From positions 1,054,001-1,118,000 of the forward strand of contig JALHQZ010000001.1 in the NCBI GenBank assembly GCA_022841705.1: a stretch of 64,000 nucleotides of DNA. Direction: 5' to 3'. Positions 61,295 to 64,000 of this stretch are shown here, in pieces. The notes beneath the pieces were generated by a model. That model saw only the letters and a program-made list of their open reading frames with translations. It was not told the DNA's origin and did not search any database. This DNA comes from Pirellulales bacterium. Its GTDB lineage: Bacteria; Planctomycetota; Planctomycetia; Pirellulales; Lacipirellulaceae. Each line of letters starts with the position of its first letter. Position 1 is the stretch's first letter. The position numbers and the translations under genes are program-made.

Positions 61295-62977
61295 ATGCCC
61301 AAAGCCACTGTCAATAATCAGGTCATCGAGTTCGACGCTTCGGAGCAGCTGAACTGCATTCAGGCGGCGAAGAAGATTGGGTTCGAGGTGCCGCACTACT
61401 GCTGGCATCCGGAGCTGTCGGTCGTCGCTAGTTGCCGGATGTGCTTGGTCGAGGTCGGCGACACCAAGCCGGACGGCACCGTGGTGATGCAGCCGAAGTT
61501 GGTGCCGGGTTGCCAAACGCCGGTCAAAGAGGGAACGGTCGTGCTGGCCGACAGCCCGAAGGTGAAAGCGGCCCAAGCGGCAACGCTCGAATACTTGCTG
61601 CTCAACCACCCGCTCGATTGCCCCACTTGCGACCAGGCGGGCGAGTGTGGCCTGCAAGATTACAGCTACAAGTACGGCCGCGGTTACAGCCGGCTGCAAG
61701 AGCCAAAAAATCAAAAGCCCGATAAGGACCATATCGGCGAGCAGATCACACTGTTCACCGACCGCTGCATCATGTGTACCCGCTGTGTGCGGTTCACGCG
61801 CGAGATCAGCGGCACGGCGGAACTCTTCGTCACGCACCGCGGCACGAAGGAAGAGATCGATGTCTTCCCCGGCGAACCGTGCGACAACAAACTAGCCGGC
61901 AACGTGGTGGACCTCTGCCCGGTCGGCGCCCTGTGCAGCAAGGACTTTTTGTACGAACAGCGCGTCTGGTGGCTCAATAGTGCGAAGAGCGTTTGCCCCA
62001 ACTGCAGCACGGGTTGCAGCATCACGGTCGATCAAAATGAAGATGTGGTCTATCGTCTCAAGCCGCGCGAAAATCCGCAGGCCCAAGGGCACTTCATGTG
62101 CGATGAAGGCCGCTTCGGTTGGAAGTACCAACAGCGTGAAGATCGGCTCGCCTACCCCGAACAACGCGAGGCGGGCCGGGTGGTCTCGTACGGTTGGGAC
62201 GATATTCTGCCAGCGCTCCGCAAGCAACTGCAATCAACAAAGGGCGATCGCATCGGCGCACTCCTCTCGCCATGGATGACGGTGGAAGAAGCGTATCTGC
62301 TGGCGAGTTTCCTCACCGAGATTTCCGAGCACGTTCGACTTGCCGTCGCTCCGGCGGCGATTGTCGGCAGTGATGACCGCTATCCCAAAGACTTCCGCGG
62401 CCAGCCGCTCGAGCCGACCAAGTTCACCATCCGCGCTGAGAAGGCGCCGAACGCTCGCGGGGTGGACGCGGTGCTCAAGCACTTCGCGAAATCGCCGCTG
62501 ACGATGAGTGATCTGCTTGCTCAAGCATCGAGCGGCAAGCTCGACGCACTGTATCTCGTTGGTGGCGATCCGAACGGTTGGATCACCGCTCAACAGGCTG
62601 ACGCCGTGAAGAAAGTGCCGCTGGTGGTGGTGCAGGACATTCTGCCGTCAGCAGTGAGTCCGCTCGCACAGTACCTGCTGCCAGGCGGAACGTTCGCCGA
62701 GCGTGACGGTGTATTCGTTAACCACGCCGGTCTGGCACAAGAGATTCACCGCGCGGTCCGCTGCCCCGAAGGCGCCCGCCCCGATGGCCGTATTTTGTGG
62801 GACTTGTCGGGTCGGCCTGGACTCTTCAACGCCGCGCAGCTTCGCAAAGAGATTGCCGCCCAGATTCCCGCGCTCGCCGCTTTACACGCCGGCAAGCTCG
62901 GCGACTGTGGCGTTTGGCTAAGCGAGGGAAAAACTCCGTCACCTCCTGTCACTCATTTGGCGGGGGCGAACCGGTAG
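61295..62977 (+). CDS. nuoG: NADH-quinone oxidoreductase subunit G, short form
   Basis: A 560-residue subunit, well short of the about 900 residues in E. coli. The N-terminal ferredoxin part has CRMCLVEV, CQTPV and HPLDCPTCDQAGECGLQDY. Next are RCIMCTRCVRFTREI with LCPVGALC, and CPNCSTGCSITVD with FMCDEGRF for later clusters. The molybdopterin-like domain is truncated, ending at about residue 550. It lies 30 nt after nuoF, and 244 nt precede nuoH. Confidence 0.95.
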   Translation: MPKATVNNQVIEFDASEQLNCIQAAKKIGFEVPHYCWHPELSVVASCRMCLVEVGDTKPDGTVVMQPKLVPGCQTPVKEGTVVLADSPKVKAAQAATLEYLLLNHPLDCPTCDQAGECGLQDYSYKYGRGYSRLQEPKNQKPDKDHIGEQITLFTDRCIMCTRCVRFTREISGTAELFVTHRGTKEEIDVFPGEPCDNKLAGNVVDLCPVGALCSKDFLYEQRVWWLNSAKSVCPNCSTGCSITVDQNEDVVYRLKPRENPQAQGHFMCDEGRFGWKYQQREDRLAYPEQREAGRVVSYGWDDILPALRKQLQSTKGDRIGALLSPWMTVEEAYLLASFLTEISEHVRLAVAPAAIVGSDDRYPKDFRGQPLEPTKFTIRAEKAPNARGVDAVLKHFAKSPLTMSDLLAQASSGKLDALYLVGGDPNGWITAQQADAVKKVPLVVVQDILPSAVSPLAQYLLPGGTFAERDGVFVNHAGLAQEIHRAVRCPEGARPDGRILWDLSGRPGLFNAAQLRKEIAAQIPALAALHAGKLGDCGVWLSEGKTPSPPVTHLAGANR

Positions 62978-63221
62978 TCGAGAAAACCCTTCGGAATGCT
63001 GGAAATGTCGGGGAGTTTCCGATTGAACCCCCTATTCGATGGGTGGCCACAAACTGGTCTTTCAATTTGATTTTTTGAGTGTACATTCAACCACGTAACG
63101 ACGACTCACCGCCCTCCGACAAACGACCTTACCTTCCGACTCTGCGTGTAACACTTCGAGTCGGCAGTGACTGCCGCGACGAAAAGCTAACAACTGCTTG
63201 ATCGCTGGATGCGATATTGAG

Positions 63222-64000
63222 ATGCCAGAAATTTCCCAAAACCTGTTCGAGATCATCGTCACGTTTCTCACCATCACGTTGGTGGTGAACGCGATCCTCG
63301 GGATATGTTCGTACCTGATCATGCTTGAGCGCAAGCTCTCCGCATGGATGCAGGACCGCGTCGGGCCCAATCGCACCGGTCCGTGGGGACTTTTGCAGCC
63401 GATTGCGGACGGGGCGAAATTCCTGCTTAAAGAAGAGGTCATTCCTGACCACTGCAACAAAGTGCTCTTCGTCATCGCGCCAACGATCAGCGTCTTCACC
63501 ACGCTGCTGGCGTTTGCGATTGTGCCGTACGGGCCGGTCGGCGAAATGCCGATCGAGTGGCTGCGATTCATCATCGCGCCGAACGTTGATATCGGGATGG
63601 TATTCATCTTCGCAGTCACCAGTTTGGCCGTGTACGGCATCATCCTTGGCGGTTGGGCGTCGAACAACAAATACAGTGCGCTCGGTTCCCTTCGGGCCAG
63701 CGCCCAAGTCGTCAGTTACGAAATCCCGCTTGGCCTCTCGGTCGTGGGGATCGCGTTGTTGGCCGGGACGCTGAACCTTGAAAAGATCATGGCCCAGCAA
63801 GCAACTGCCGGGTTCTGGGGCTGGAACTTCTGGCTGCAACCGCTGGCTTGTTTGATCTTCTTCACGAGTGCGCTCGCTGAATCGAACCGCTTACCGTTTG
63901 ACCTCTCCGAATGCGAGCAAGAACTCGTTGGGGGATTCCACACCGAGTACAGCGCGCTCAAGTTCGGGCTGTTCTTCCTCGGTGAGTACACGCACGTCAT
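63222..64000 (+). CDS. nuoH: NADH-quinone oxidoreductase subunit H (partial, runs off the right edge)
   Basis: The frame from ATG 63222 is open to the window end (259 codons). Hydrophobic helices alternate with the diagnostic loops ERKLSAWMQDRVGPNRTGP, QPIADGAKFLLKEE, SLRASAQVVSYEIPLGLS and ALAESNRLPFDLSECEQEL. It is the membrane subunit next to the quinone site. Most of the protein (usually 320-440 residues) is present; the C-terminus lies beyond the window. Confidence 0.96.
   Translation, partial: MPEISQNLFEIIVTFLTITLVVNAILGICSYLIMLERKLSAWMQDRVGPNRTGPWGLLQPIADGAKFLLKEEVIPDHCNKVLFVIAPTISVFTTLLAFAIVPYGPVGEMPIEWLRFIIAPNVDIGMVFIFAVTSLAVYGIILGGWASNNKYSALGSLRASAQVVSYEIPLGLSVVGIALLAGTLNLEKIMAQQATAGFWGWNFWLQPLACLIFFTSALAESNRLPFDLSECEQELVGGFHTEYSALKFGLFFLGEYTHV

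Overview
The window looks like chromosomal DNA of a planctomycete, probably of the Pirellula/Lacipirellula type. Supporting features are the GC-rich coding sequence, a prepilin-like DUF1559 protein with an H-x9-DG tail motif, a DUF1598 protein, a LEPR-XLL-type surface-protein N-terminus, a secreted protein with two planctomycete-type cytochrome c domains, a PEP-CTERM metalloprotease, Tat-exported Gfo/Idh/MocA oxidoreductases, a secreted FG-GAP protein and two Ser/Thr kinases. No tRNA, rRNA, CRISPR array, prophage or insertion-sequence transposase was recognised. All functional calls rest on motif recognition by eye, without database searches.

Layout. 1-7 kb: start of a surface protein running off the left edge, an anchored OB-fold-like protein, an ABC exporter, ispG, a secreted amidase and a DUF1559 protein. 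7-13.5 kb: a sensor kinase with an NtrC-like regulator that lacks the GAFTGA loop, ndk, a CheX-like protein and an FHA-GAF sigma-54 activator. 13.8-21.8 kb: DUF1598 protein, two perfect parS centromere sites, DoxX-type membrane proteins, a Gfo/Idh/MocA oxidoreductase, a 2-hydroxyacid dehydrogenase and an atypical kinase. 21.8-28.8 kb: endonuclease IV, a complete branched-chain amino-acid ABC transporter (livK-H-M-G-F) and dusB. 29-33.8 kb: a proline-rich secreted protein, an Imm5-like protein, a SUMF1-fold protein, Maf and an RluA-type pseudouridine synthase.

33.9-45.0 kb is the most distinctive block. Eight tightly packed genes encode a secreted terpenoid-cyclase-like toroid protein, an anchored protein, an ExbB/TolQ channel subunit, two ExbD/TolR subunits, a 1085-residue anchored TPR and PQQ-propeller protein, a TPR plus family-5 solute-binding fusion, and a secreted coiled-coil protein. 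The last three are joined by ATGA start/stop overlaps. It reads as a proton-motive-force-driven envelope machine of unknown purpose. 45-56 kb: secreted oxidoreductase and FG-GAP protein, a kinase, a sialate O-acetylesterase, a LarA/DUF2088 protein, two zincin-type proteins and the cytochrome protein. 56.4-64.0 kb: the start of a complex I operon, nuoA-B-C-D-E-F-G-H, with nuoH cut by the window end.

Many intergenic gaps hold inverted pairs of GTAG-headed hairpins, the architecture of REP/BIME elements. Several of them abut or overlap stop codons. No mobilising RAYT transposase lies in the window.
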